A DNA stretch of 64,000 nucleotides. It comes from Bradyrhizobium rifense. GTDB lineage: Bacteria > Pseudomonadota > Alphaproteobacteria > Rhizobiales > Xanthobacteraceae. A program made the position numbers and the translations under genes. Below, one piece after another: positions 24,971-36,002 of the stretch (the first letter of the stretch is position 1; each line of letters opens with the position of its first letter). Location of the stretch: positions 1 to 64,000 of the forward strand of contig NZ_VSSS01000053.1 in the NCBI RefSeq assembly GCF_008123425.1. The letters run 5' to 3'. The notes beneath the pieces were generated by a model. The model was not told where the DNA came from, searched no databases, and worked only from the letters and a program-made list of their open reading frames with translations.

Positions 24971-24993
24971 ACGGCCGCTCATTGAGCGGCCGT
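24971..24993. terminator. Bidirectional hairpin terminator
   Basis: ACGGCCGCTCA (24971-24981) and TGAGCGGCCGT (24983-24993) form an 11-base stem, with AAAA on the left and a T-rich stretch on the right. It stands between the convergent DUF2076 gene and the small exported protein gene and can serve both. Confidence 0.8.
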
Positions 24994-25016
24994 CGTGTTT
25001 CAGAGGGTAGTTGAGG

Positions 25017-25241
25017 TCAGCCGCCCCAGTGCTGGCTCTGGTAGGGATCGCCGCCGTATCCGCCCGATGACGAGTACGGGGCCGCGTAGGGAACATAGGC
25101 AAAGCCCTCAGCCGCACGCGGCGTGATTTGGGGGGCGAAACTTTGTGTGGCACGCGCGGCATGCCGCTTATGATTTGCCGTCCCAGCACTGGCCGAGGCG
25201 GTTAGGGCGACAAGGATACCCAAGGCCAAGATCGCATGCAT
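25017..25241 (-). CDS. Small exported protein, Gly/Tyr-rich
   Basis: From ATG 25241 (AGGAGC upstream) the product is 74 residues with a signal peptide MHAILALGILVALTASASA and a mature part rich in Ala, His, Gly and Tyr that ends YGGDPYQSQHWGG. Such short secreted proteins are frequent in Bradyrhizobium and have no known function. A longer start at 25325 is discarded because the signal peptide would be internal. Confidence 0.65.
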   Translation of the reverse strand: MHAILALGILVALTASASAGTANHKRHAARATQSFAPQITPRAAEGFAYVPYAAPYSSSGGYGGDPYQSQHWGG

Positions 25242-25355
25242 CGCAATTGCTCCTGTTGAGTTGCCATGCGTAACTAGGCCTCGGCCCTTGCCGCACCAGT
25301 CCGCCACCCCTTCACGATTGCTCACATCCCCGGCATCAAAGCATGCCGCAGGGTC

Positions 25356-26153
25356 TCACATCACCACGACCTTGGTGCCGACATTGACGCGGCCGTAGAG
25401 GTCGATGACGTCCTCGTTGCGCATGCGGATGCAGCCGGAGGAGACGTTGGTGCCGATGGTCCAGGGCTCGTTGGAGCCGTGGATGCGGTAGAGCGTGGAG
25501 CCCAGATACATCGCGCGCGCGCCGAGCGGGTTTTCCGGGCCGCCCTCCATGTGTCGCGGCAGATCCGGACGGCGGGCAAGCATTTCCGCAGGCGGCGTCC
25601 AATCCGGCCATTCGCGTTTGGCCGTGATCGACTTCACGCCGCTCCAGGTGAAACCCTCGCGTCCGACGCCGATGCCGTAGCGCATCGCCCGGCCGTTGCC
25701 CTCGACGAGATAGAGAAACTTGTTGTTGGAATCGACCACGATCGTGCCGGCACTTTCCTTGCCGCTATAGTCAACAGATTGTTTCTCGAATTTCGGATCG
25801 AACTGACGCTGCCGCGGATCGATTGACTCCTGCTGGAGACCACTCTGCATCTGCGGTTCGCCCATCGGCGGCAGACGGCGCGGATCGTTGTAGCCGGGCT
25901 GCTGCTGATAGATCGACTGCTGCGGCGCATAGGCCGGGCCGCGGCCGGGTCCATCGCCGAACAGGAACTCGATGAAGCCGCCGCCCATGTTGGCATTGGA
26001 GGCGACGCGCACCGGCGACGGCGGGACCTGCGGCTGGTAGAGCACCGCGGGCGGATCGTTCGGCACCGTATTGTCGAAGGCGCTGGCGCGATCGGCACCG
26101 ACAATGAAGGCGCAAGCGCTGCCGAGCAGCGCGACAGACATTTTCTTGAACAT
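25356..26153 (-). CDS. L,D-transpeptidase (YkuD domain)
   Basis: A signal peptide (MFKKMSVALLGSACAFIVGADRASA) is followed by a Pro/Gln-rich linker and a YkuD domain from about residue 125: IVVDSNNKFLYLVEGNG, REWPDWTPPAEM, LGARAMYLGSTLYRIHGSNEPWTIG and NVSSGCIRMRNEDV. The HG and SSGCIRM pieces hold the catalytic His and Cys. These enzymes make 3-3 crosslinks or attach proteins to peptidoglycan in the periplasm. ATG 26186 is an alternative start. Divergent from the CheZ-like gene across 313 bases. Confidence 0.9.
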   Translation of the reverse strand: MFKKMSVALLGSACAFIVGADRASAFDNTVPNDPPAVLYQPQVPPSPVRVASNANMGGGFIEFLFGDGPGRGPAYAPQQSIYQQQPGYNDPRRLPPMGEPQMQSGLQQESIDPRQRQFDPKFEKQSVDYSGKESAGTIVVDSNNKFLYLVEGNGRAMRYGIGVGREGFTWSGVKSITAKREWPDWTPPAEMLARRPDLPRHMEGGPENPLGARAMYLGSTLYRIHGSNEPWTIGTNVSSGCIRMRNEDVIDLYGRVNVGTKVVVM

Positions 26154-26466
26154 CGACGTACTCTGTACTGTTTCGTCTAGTTGCATTCGCCGCCGAACGC
26201 GTTGACTGGTCCGCGTCCTCGACGTGGTCAATAAAGAGCAAACTCCGTTTCGTTTGGTAAACGGATCAGGCGTTTCGATTCACCACGTCGCGATCGGTGC
26301 GGCAATTTGGCGATCAGCGTTTATTTTCGATGAAGGGCGAAGCCTCATGGTTAATCGCCGGTTTGCATGCCGTCGCGCACGGCCGCACAACAAGTTCCTG
26401 CTGTGAACCTCGTGTTAAATCGCTTCTGACTACAAAGACGCGTGAGTGAGGTGGGGGGAGTTCCTG
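26154..26466. other. Divergent intergenic region, 313 bases
   Basis: This gap separates the L,D-transpeptidase gene (minus) from the CheZ-like gene (plus). It should hold both promoters. It is less GC-rich than its neighbours and I see no repeat, RNA gene or convincing operator in it. GGTGGGGGGAG just before 26467 is the ribosome binding site of the right-hand gene. Confidence 0.5.
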
Positions 26467-27246
26467 ATGGCTATTCACCGCAAACGTTTTCGTGTCGAGG
26501 AGGCTATTGTCGGCGAGATGCCCAGCCCCGAAATGATTGAGGAGGCTGCGCCAATGCATAGCGAGATTATGGCGGAGCTGCGCGCGATCCGCGCACAGAT
26601 GGCAAAGGGCTCGGTACCCTTGACTGGCAGCGCGGCGATGGCGGCGATCGACGCCTCAACGGCGCAGGAGCTTTCCGACGCACGCACGATGCTCGATACC
26701 TATCGGGCCCAGATCGAGCAGTGCGAGAAGCTGAAGGTCGAGCTCGACCTCATCCATGACGCCATCGACCGCACCAAGCGCGAGATCGCGACCCTGCACG
26801 GCAAGAGCTTCGACGGCGGCGAGATGGCCAAGGTCAATGGCGAGCTCGGCGCGGTGGTCGGCGGTACCGAACAGGCGACCCAGCAGATCCTCGAAGCCGC
26901 CGAGTCGATCGACCAAGCAGCATCGGCTCTCGGCAAGGTCGACTCGGTCGACCAGCAGAAGCGCCTCGCCGACGACATCCAGGAACGCGTCATCTCGATC
27001 TTCGAGGCCTGCAACTTCCAGGACCTGACCGGCCAGCGCATCAGCAAGGTCATGGGCACGATGAAATTCATCGAGCAGCACATCAATGCGATGATGGAAA
27101 TCTGGGGTGGCGTCGACGCGATCAAGTCCCACGTGCCGGCCCAGGTCGACACCCGCAGCGAGGACGACAAGCTGCTCAACGGCCCGAAGCTCGCCGGCGA
27201 CGTCGGCCACGCCTCGCAGGACGACATCGACGCGCTGTTCGACTAA
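26467..27246 (+). CDS. CheZ-like chemotaxis phosphatase
   Basis: The 259-residue protein from ATG 26467 (GGGGAG upstream) is mostly helical. It has a coiled N-terminal half (EMIEEAAPMHSEIMAELRAIRAQM), a long helical hairpin, and the CheZ-type signature FEACNFQDLTGQRISKVMGTMKFIEQH (about 185-210). The C-terminus DDIDALFD resembles the CheY-binding tail of CheZ. It would remove phosphate from CheY. It is not beside other che genes here, so it may act on a distant or separate response regulator. Confidence 0.75.
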   Translation: MAIHRKRFRVEEAIVGEMPSPEMIEEAAPMHSEIMAELRAIRAQMAKGSVPLTGSAAMAAIDASTAQELSDARTMLDTYRAQIEQCEKLKVELDLIHDAIDRTKREIATLHGKSFDGGEMAKVNGELGAVVGGTEQATQQILEAAESIDQAASALGKVDSVDQQKRLADDIQERVISIFEACNFQDLTGQRISKVMGTMKFIEQHINAMMEIWGGVDAIKSHVPAQVDTRSEDDKLLNGPKLAGDVGHASQDDIDALFD

Positions 27247-27271
27247 GCGAAGGCGACAGAGAGACAAACAA

Positions 27272-27297
27272 AACGCCGGCGCGAGCCGGCGTTTTTT
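27272..27297 (+). terminator. Rho-independent terminator after the CheZ-like gene
   Basis: AACGCCGGC, loop GCGA, GCCGGCGTT, then TTTTT. It starts 26 bases after the stop codon at 27246. Confidence 0.9.
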
Positions 27298-27327
27298 ATT
27301 GTCTTCGCGGTTAGGCCGGAAGCCGGA

Positions 27328-27849
27328 TCACGCCCTCGGCGCGCAGCGGACGTAGACCATGTTGCCGTAGCGGGTGGCGGCGTCCTTGTCGACGAAGCGG
27401 GTGATCATGACGCGGCCGTCGAAGGAGACGATCTCGCGGTCCTGCTCGCCCGGCGTCGGGCCGGAGGGGCCGATATAATTCTTGCCGCCCGGCGAGCCCT
27501 TCAGCCGCAGTTCCTGCGGCGTGGCCTGGTCGGCGAGATGCATGACCACGCCGCCGGAGGTGCCGGCGCCGATCACGTAGGGATTTTTGCACTGGGCCCG
27601 CGCGGCCGCCTCGGTGCGGGCGCGGTCGGCCGGGTTCTGGAACGAGGCAAGGCCCCAGCGGCCGACGATCTCGTCGGCGCGGATCGAGGCCGGCATTTCC
27701 GGCGCGACGCCGGGCTCCGTCTCGACCGCCGGCTGGGACGAGGAGAAGGACGGCAGGCTCATGCCGCCGCCGCAGGCGCCGAGCAGCAACGCCAGGCAAG
27801 AGGCGGCCGCCAGATTGGCAACCGTGCGCGCGTGAGCTGAACTGATCAT
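27328..27849 (-). CDS. Putative lipoprotein, unknown function
   Basis: From ATG 27849 the 173 residues start with a signal sequence ending in the lipobox LLLGAC (Cys at about 25), so it is probably lipid-anchored. A Ser/Pro-rich stretch is followed by a domain with IRADEIVGRWGLASFQNPADRARTEAAARAQCKN and VVMHLADQATPQELRLKG, FDGRVMITRFVDKDAATRYGNMVYVRC. The GRWGLASF... pattern resembles other unnamed Rhizobiales lipoproteins. A longer start at 27918 would move the lipobox too far in. Confidence 0.75.
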   Translation of the reverse strand: MISSAHARTVANLAAASCLALLLGACGGGMSLPSFSSSQPAVETEPGVAPEMPASIRADEIVGRWGLASFQNPADRARTEAAARAQCKNPYVIGAGTSGGVVMHLADQATPQELRLKGSPGGKNYIGPSGPTPGEQDREIVSFDGRVMITRFVDKDAATRYGNMVYVRCAPRA

Positions 27850-28004
27850 GGCATTCCCCCGAACAAGACCATGGCCGCATCCCTCCCGCAGCCAAGCGCA
27901 AAACCGCAGCCGTAGCAATGACGTCCTAATATACGCCCGCGCCGGAATCGAGTTTCCGTAAACACCATCCTATATCCGCCTCACCAATCGCTTAACCACC
28001 TTTG

Positions 28005-28032
28005 CTTGACAGGATCGCAGCCAGGCCATATT
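28005..28032 (+). promoter_or_regulatory. Candidate groESL promoter (heat-shock or housekeeping type)
   Basis: CTTGAC (28005-28010) is followed after 16 bases by CATATT (28027-28032). The -35 is near both the sigma-70-type TTGACA and the RpoH-type CTTGAA, and the -10 fits CATATT-like RpoH sites of Rhizobiales. The CIRCE operator begins 14 bases downstream, which suits control of this promoter. Confidence 0.5.
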
Positions 28033-28045
28033 CCCACGCGCACTA

Positions 28046-28072
28046 TTAGCACTCGGAAAGACCGATTGCTAA
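28046..28072. promoter_or_regulatory. CIRCE element (HrcA operator)
   Basis: TTAGCACTC, nine bases, GATTGCTAA. The consensus is TTAGCACTC-N9-GAGTGCTAA, so only one position of the right arm differs. It lies about 97 bases before the groES start. HrcA binds it to hold groESL low in the absence of heat shock. Confidence 0.88.
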
Positions 28073-28168
28073 GCGCGCCGTTCGATCCTCGGGCAGAGGA
28101 TGGACGGCAGCGCTGCCCCCACCCACTTCCGCTGCTTTCGGAAAAGCGAGCCTCCAAAGGGAAACGTC

Positions 28169-28465
28169 ATGGCTAAGTCCAAATTTCGTCCGCTGCATGA
28201 CCGTGTCGTGGTCAAACGTATCGACGCCGAGGCAAAGACCAAGGGCGGCATCATCATCCCCGACACCGCCAAGGAAAAGCCGTCCCAGGGCGAAATCGTC
28301 GCCGTCGGCCCCGGCGGCCGCGACGAGGCTGGCAAGCTGATCCCGATCGACCTCAAGGTCGGCGACCGCGTGCTGTTCGGCAAGTGGTCGGGCACCGAGG
28401 TCAAGATCGACAACGAAGATCTCCTGATCATGAAGGAGTCGGACATCATGGGCGTAATGGCCTAA
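28169..28465 (+). CDS. groES: Co-chaperonin GroES
   Basis: The 98-residue product from ATG 28169 matches GroES throughout: MAKSKFRPLHDRVVVKRIDAE, the mobile loop region KTKGGIIIPDTAKEKPSQGEIVAVGPG, and DRVLFGKWSGTEVKIDNEDLLIMKESDIMGV. It caps the GroEL ring during folding in the cytoplasm. It is followed by groEL after 116 bases. Regulated by the CIRCE site upstream and probably by RpoH. Confidence 0.97.
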   Translation: MAKSKFRPLHDRVVVKRIDAEAKTKGGIIIPDTAKEKPSQGEIVAVGPGGRDEAGKLIPIDLKVGDRVLFGKWSGTEVKIDNEDLLIMKESDIMGVMA

Positions 28466-28495
28466 GGCCAGACGCCTGAACGGCCGCTGAATGCC

Positions 28496-28521
28496 ATGCC
28501 CGGATCAAGTGATCCGGGCAT
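28496..28521. repeat. Perfect 12-base inverted repeat between groES and groEL
   Basis: ATGCCCGGATCA (28496-28507) and TGATCCGGGCAT (28510-28521) are exact inverted copies with a two-base spacer. The element looks like a short member of the genome's palindromic repeats. On the mRNA it could make a hairpin that sets the groES to groEL ratio by processing or pausing; that is inference. Confidence 0.7.
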
Positions 28522-28581
28522 CCATCGTTCCGCCGCACAGCATCAAACAAGACACATCACGACATACAGGGATTCCAGACA

Positions 28582-30210
<1,629 letters not shown>

Positions 30211-30236
30211 GCCCATCCTCATCTGACAGTGTTGCG

Positions 30237-30265
30237 AAGGCCGCCTCCGGGCGGCCTTCTTTTTT
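30237..30265 (+). terminator. Rho-independent terminator after groEL
   Basis: AAGGCCGCC, loop TCCG, GGCGGCCTT, then a run of seven T after one C. It is 27 bases after the groEL stop. Confidence 0.93.
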
Positions 30266-30346
30266 GCCGACACTGGCCTGCGCTTCAACCGGCGGCCAAA
30301 ACCCACTACGGTGGCGCCCGATTCTAGTCGTTCGAGGATTTCGTCG

Positions 30347-31558
30347 ATGCGCGCGCTTCTGGTTTGTTCGACAGCCCTTTTGGCCGCCCTGCTTGCAGTA
30401 TCGCCTGAGGTCGCCTCAGCCCAGATGAAGCTGTCGCCGAAGGCCACAGCGCCGGGCGGCATGGAGACGCGCTATTTCACCTCGATCGACGGCCTGATGG
30501 ACGGCAATGCCGACGTGATCCTGAAGGAGACGCGGCAGGGCAAAACGGTCACCGCGGCGATGCTCGACGTCTGCTACCCCGTCGCCAAGAACTCCGACCG
30601 CAAGGACCGCTTCGTCGTCAATCTCCAGATCGCGGGCCAGACGCTGACCGGCACGACGCAAAGCCTCGGCGCGAAGGCGCCGGTCACCGTCAAGCTCACG
30701 CGCAAACCGACCGGCGACACCTTCGAGTTCCGCGGACAGATCGGCATCGGCCAGACCGTGACCGAAGTGACCTCGCCCGACAATGCCGATCTCAGCGAGA
30801 AGGAATTTCTGGACAACCAGACCACCGACGACGGCATCACGCCGCAGCCGAAGGATTTTACCGAAGTCTCGCCGGAAGCGATCGCGGTCAAGGTCAAGCT
30901 GGATAACGCGACCGACTTCCTGAAGAGCCTCAAGGGCCAGGACGTCGAGGTGACGCTGGCAAGTCTCTCCGTCGGCTGCGACGCGCTGCGCGCCGGCGAG
31001 CAGACCATCAACATGTCGGTCGACCCGGAGCGCTCGGCCGCGCTGCTCGCGAAATTCAAGGCGATGCCGGGTGTCACCGCTGCCGGCTGGACCGCTGGAC
31101 TCGCCGAGATGGACCGTACCGTCCGCATCCCCGCCGCCGACTGGCGCGACGGCGACAAGATCAACCGCGACAAGCTCGCCACTGCAATTGCCGGCGTGCT
31201 GAGCAAGACGCTCGCGGCCAAGCCGGCCTCGCAGGGCTTCGACGCCGCCACCGGCAAGCTCAAGCTCGTCTTCAAGCGGCCGAACCAGGATTTCCCGGCG
31301 CTCGAGCTCACCGACACGATCGAGGTCTCGGGCCTCGTCTCCGCCGACAAGCCGGGGACGACCGACAAGCTGATTGTCTGGATCGGCAGTCCCTCGACCA
31401 CGACCGCCGACGAGAGCAGCGGCGCGAAGCTCAACGTGTCGGATGAGGCGACGGCCGATGAAGAAGGCGACCAACCCGACGACAACGGCTCGATCGAGGC
31501 GCTAGCCAAGGAGCTGAAGGGCCAGCGCTGGGACGCCGACAAGTCGGTGTGGAAGTGA
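30347..31558 (+). CDS. Putative exported protein, unknown function
   Basis: A signal peptide (MRALLVCSTALLAALLAVSPEVASA) precedes about 380 residues. There are repeated beta-rich segments (VVNLQIAGQTLTGTTQSLG, VTVKLTRKPTGDTFEFRGQI) and an acidic tail (DEATADEEGDQPDDNGSIEAL). No family I recognise. The start at 30347 is preceded by TTCGAGGATTTCGTCG, a passable site. It follows the groESL terminator and has its own promoter region. Function unknown. Confidence 0.75.
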   Translation: MRALLVCSTALLAALLAVSPEVASAQMKLSPKATAPGGMETRYFTSIDGLMDGNADVILKETRQGKTVTAAMLDVCYPVAKNSDRKDRFVVNLQIAGQTLTGTTQSLGAKAPVTVKLTRKPTGDTFEFRGQIGIGQTVTEVTSPDNADLSEKEFLDNQTTDDGITPQPKDFTEVSPEAIAVKVKLDNATDFLKSLKGQDVEVTLASLSVGCDALRAGEQTINMSVDPERSAALLAKFKAMPGVTAAGWTAGLAEMDRTVRIPAADWRDGDKINRDKLATAIAGVLSKTLAAKPASQGFDAATGKLKLVFKRPNQDFPALELTDTIEVSGLVSADKPGTTDKLIVWIGSPSTTTADESSGAKLNVSDEATADEEGDQPDDNGSIEALAKELKGQRWDADKSVWK

Positions 31559-31566
31559 CGTAACCG

Positions 31567-31965
31567 TCAATTCCCGTTGGCGCGAAAACGCAGCGGCTTC
31601 GGGCCGATCAGTGTGAGCACGTCGCCCTGGCGCTTCCAGGTCTCGACGGCGGCGAGCGCGGCGACGAGATCGTCATCGGCCTGGGCCCTGGCCGGCGGGC
31701 AGGAACGATCCTGGATTGCGCCGGGAACGAAAATCACGGTGTTGCCGGCCACCGAGAACTGTCCTTTGCCGCCCTTGCACCAAAGCTCGAGCACGACCTC
31801 GCCATTGTCACCGATCTCGAGGTTCGGAATGCGTTTCGAGCCGGGCTGGGGCACGGCCTCCAGCGTCATCTCGGTACCGAAGGGGAAGCCCTCTTCCGCA
31901 CGCGCCACGGCGGACATCACGAGCAACGCAGCCGCCGCGCACACCATCTGCTTCAACGATACCAT
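31567..31965 (-). CDS. Small exported protein, META/HslJ-like
   Basis: A signal peptide (MVSLKQMVCAAAALLVMSAVARA) is followed by about 110 residues. The pattern GNTVIF..., RSCPPARAQADDDLVAALAAVETWKRQGDVLTLIGPKPLRF resembles the META domain (HslJ), which is a short periplasmic or surface-anchored domain found in outer-membrane-associated proteins. Two cysteines (about 62 and 90) could pair. It converges with the gene ending at 31558, nine bases away. Function unknown. Confidence 0.7.
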   Translation of the reverse strand: MVSLKQMVCAAAALLVMSAVARAEEGFPFGTEMTLEAVPQPGSKRIPNLEIGDNGEVVLELWCKGGKGQFSVAGNTVIFVPGAIQDRSCPPARAQADDDLVAALAAVETWKRQGDVLTLIGPKPLRFRANGN

Positions 31966-32046
31966 GAGACCTCTCGACCGACCGATTTGCGGGGTCTTTT
32001 ATAAGACGGCAAAGCCTTTGAGAAGGTTCGCCGATTCAAGGCACAA

Positions 32047-32077
32047 AAATCCCCGCGGGACGATCCCGCGGGGATTT
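32047..32077 (-). terminator. Terminator of the lactate permease gene
   Basis: AAATCCCCGCGGGA and TCCCGCGGGGATTT form a perfect 14-base stem with a three-base loop. On the minus strand it is followed by TTTTTG. It begins 23 bases after the permease stop codon. Confidence 0.93.
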
Positions 32078-32099
32078 GGATCGAAACGGACGGTGCCTG

Positions 32100-33764
<1,665 letters not shown>

Positions 33765-34080
33765 GGTCTTCCTCCCCCACGCGTTTATGCGGTAGGCCAG
33801 CCGGCGTGGACGGCGAACCTGCTTGACGTTGGAAGCGACAACCCCCGAGTTGGACGCGAATTGCTCGCGAGAGCCGCGGTTCCCGCCTGCTCACAAGCTC
33901 GCGAAAATCTGGAGGCCCCCACCCCACGCCGTTGTGCCCATGCTAGGGTTGCAAGCTGCGGCTAGCCAACGCAAATTGCAGAACTTGCGACTTTAGTCTA
34001 AGCGCGCACCCGTTTTCTGCCATGGCCTCAGCCGGTTGGCTCCGGGGCCGCTGTGCATATCCCTCAGGAGATCCCACTCT
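33765..34080. other. Divergent intergenic region, 316 bases
   Basis: The region separates lactate permease (minus) and the ABC transporter gene (plus). It has no open frame with gene-like features and no repeat. CAGGAGATCCCACTCT immediately before 34081 is the ribosome binding site for the transporter. Both promoters should lie here, but I cannot place them. Confidence 0.5.
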
Positions 34081-35844
34081 GTGAAGAACATCAGCGCCAC
34101 GCTCGCGACCGTCTGGCGAATCGCCGGCCCGTATTTCCGATCGGAGGACAAATGGGCCGGCCGCGGCCTGCTCGGTGTCGTCGTCGCAATGGAGCTGGCG
34201 CTCGTCGCGATCAATGTGCTGCTCAATCAGTGGCAGAACCGGTTCTACAGCGCACTCCAGGCCTACGATCTGAATGAGTTCGTCATGCAGGTCTGGATCT
34301 TCCTCGGCCTTGCCTTCACCTACGTCGCGCTGGCCGTTTACAAGCTCTACCTGAACCAGTGGCTGCAGATCCGCTGGCGGCGATGGATGACGCAACACTA
34401 TCTCGGCGAATGGCTCGACGGCGCCACGCATTACCGCATGCAGCTGAAGGGCGATGCCGCCGATAACCCGGACCAGCGTCTCACCGAGGACGTCACGAAC
34501 TTCGTCGAGCAAACGCTCGTCCTCGGTCTCGGCCTGCTGTCGTCCATCGTGACGCTGGCGTCGTTCATCATCATCCTCTGGGGTCTGTCCAACAGGGCGC
34601 CCCTGCACATTTACGGCACCGATATCGTCATCCCGGGTTTCCTGGTCTGGTGCGCGCTGGCCTACGCGCTCCTGGGTACGGCCCTGACGCACTGGATCGG
34701 CGCGCCGCTCATCAATCTTTACTTCGAGAAGCAGCGCTACGAGGCCGACTTCCGCTTCAACCTGATCCGCGTGCGCGAAAATGCCGAGCAGATTGCACTC
34801 TTGAAAGGAGAGAGCGCGGAGCGAGGTCATCTCCTTCATCGCTTCGGCTACGTCATCGGCAACTGGTATGCGATCATGAGCCGGACCAAGCGCCTCACCG
34901 CCTTCACGGCGAGCTACGGTCAGGCTGCGACGATCTTTCCCTATGTGGTGGTCGCGCCCGCCTACTTCGCCAAGAGCATCCAGCTCGGCGACATGATGCA
35001 GACCGGCTCGGCCTTTGGCCAGGTGCAGGATGCACTGTCGTTCTTCGTCACGGCCTATCGAACGATCGCGGAATGGCGCGCGATCGTCGCGCGTCTCGAC
35101 GGCTTCGAGATGTCGGTCGAGACCGCGGCAAACCTGCCGGCGCATGAGGCCACGATCGAGCTTAAGGCGGCCGACGGCAGCCGCACTATCGGCCTCGATA
35201 AGCTCTGCGTGTATCTCCCCAACGGCACGCCGCTGGTCGCAGCCGACGGCTTCGCCATCCAGGCGCCGGAGCGCGTGCTTGTGGCCGGGCCGTCGGGCTC
35301 CGGCAAGTCGACGCTATTCCGGGCAATCGCCGGCATCTGGCCGTTCGGCACCGGCACCATCGCCATCCCCGCGCAGGCGAAGCTGATGATGCTGCCGCAA
35401 CGCCCCTATTTCCCGGTCGGCGCGCTGGGTGACGCTGTGATTTATCCGGCAGCGCCCGGCGCCTTCCAGACAACCCAAATCCGGGACGCGGTGATCGCGG
35501 TGGGCCTGCCAGACCTCGCCGAACGGCTGGGCGAGGATGGCCACTGGAACCGGATGCTGTCGCTCGGCGAGCAGCAACGCCTCGGGCTCGCCCGCGCGCT
35601 GCTGCATGGGCCGGACTATCTCTTCCTCGACGAGGCCACCGCCTCGCTCGACGAGCCGTCCGAGGCGCGGCTGTACCGGCTGCTGGCGGAGAAGCTGCCG
35701 CAGGCCACCATCGTCTCGATCGGCCATCGCGCGACGCTCGACGCCTTCCACACCCGCAAGGTGACAATGGTGAAGGACGGCGCGATCCATGTGCTGGGCA
35801 ATGGCGGCGCACCCGCCGAGCCAGAGCCGAGCGCGGCGCGCTGA
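34081..35844 (+). CDS. ABC transporter with fused membrane and ATPase domains, SbmA/BacA-like
   Basis: The GTG at 34081, with AGGAGA nine bases upstream, gives a 587-residue protein. The N-terminal 330 residues hold about six membrane helices and the pattern NVLLNQWQNRFYSALQAYD, typical of the ABC_membrane_2/SbmA_BacA fold. The ATPase domain follows with GPSGSGKST (403-411, Walker A), LSLGEQQRLGLARALL (about 494-509, signature) and YLFLDEATASLDEPS (Walker B). SbmA/BacA proteins import peptides, and the Bradyrhizobium BclA type with an ATPase is needed for resistance to plant NCR peptides in some symbioses. Whether this one does that is inference. Confidence 0.88.
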   Translation: MKNISATLATVWRIAGPYFRSEDKWAGRGLLGVVVAMELALVAINVLLNQWQNRFYSALQAYDLNEFVMQVWIFLGLAFTYVALAVYKLYLNQWLQIRWRRWMTQHYLGEWLDGATHYRMQLKGDAADNPDQRLTEDVTNFVEQTLVLGLGLLSSIVTLASFIIILWGLSNRAPLHIYGTDIVIPGFLVWCALAYALLGTALTHWIGAPLINLYFEKQRYEADFRFNLIRVRENAEQIALLKGESAERGHLLHRFGYVIGNWYAIMSRTKRLTAFTASYGQAATIFPYVVVAPAYFAKSIQLGDMMQTGSAFGQVQDALSFFVTAYRTIAEWRAIVARLDGFEMSVETAANLPAHEATIELKAADGSRTIGLDKLCVYLPNGTPLVAADGFAIQAPERVLVAGPSGSGKSTLFRAIAGIWPFGTGTIAIPAQAKLMMLPQRPYFPVGALGDAVIYPAAPGAFQTTQIRDAVIAVGLPDLAERLGEDGHWNRMLSLGEQQRLGLARALLHGPDYLFLDEATASLDEPSEARLYRLLAEKLPQATIVSIGHRATLDAFHTRKVTMVKDGAIHVLGNGGAPAEPEPSAAR

Positions 35845-35871
35845 GGCGACACGGCGCCCGTTCGTTGAGGC

Positions 35872-35914
35872 CATCCTTCGAGACGCCCGCCAAAGGCGGG
35901 CGTCTCGAACCATG
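35872..35914. repeat. Palindromic intergenic repeat (TTCGAGACGCCCGCC type)
   Basis: TTCGAGACGCCCGCC, loop AAA, GGCGGGCGTCTCGAA: a perfect 15-base inverted repeat (35877-35909). It is a short form of the element at 3240-3372. Confidence 0.88.
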
Positions 35915-35952
35915 AAGGCCGAGCGCGCGCCAAGCACCTACGCCAAAACAAA

Positions 35953-35978
35953 AGGGCGGCAGATTGCTCTGCCGCCCT
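35953..35978 (-). terminator. Terminator of the porin gene
   Basis: AGGGCGGCAGA, loop TTGC, TCTGCCGCCCT. On the minus strand the stem is followed by TTTGTTTTGG. It lies 25 bases after the porin stop codon. Confidence 0.88.
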
Positions 35979-36002
35979 CGTTAAGTCGTCTCGGGACAAA
36001 AC

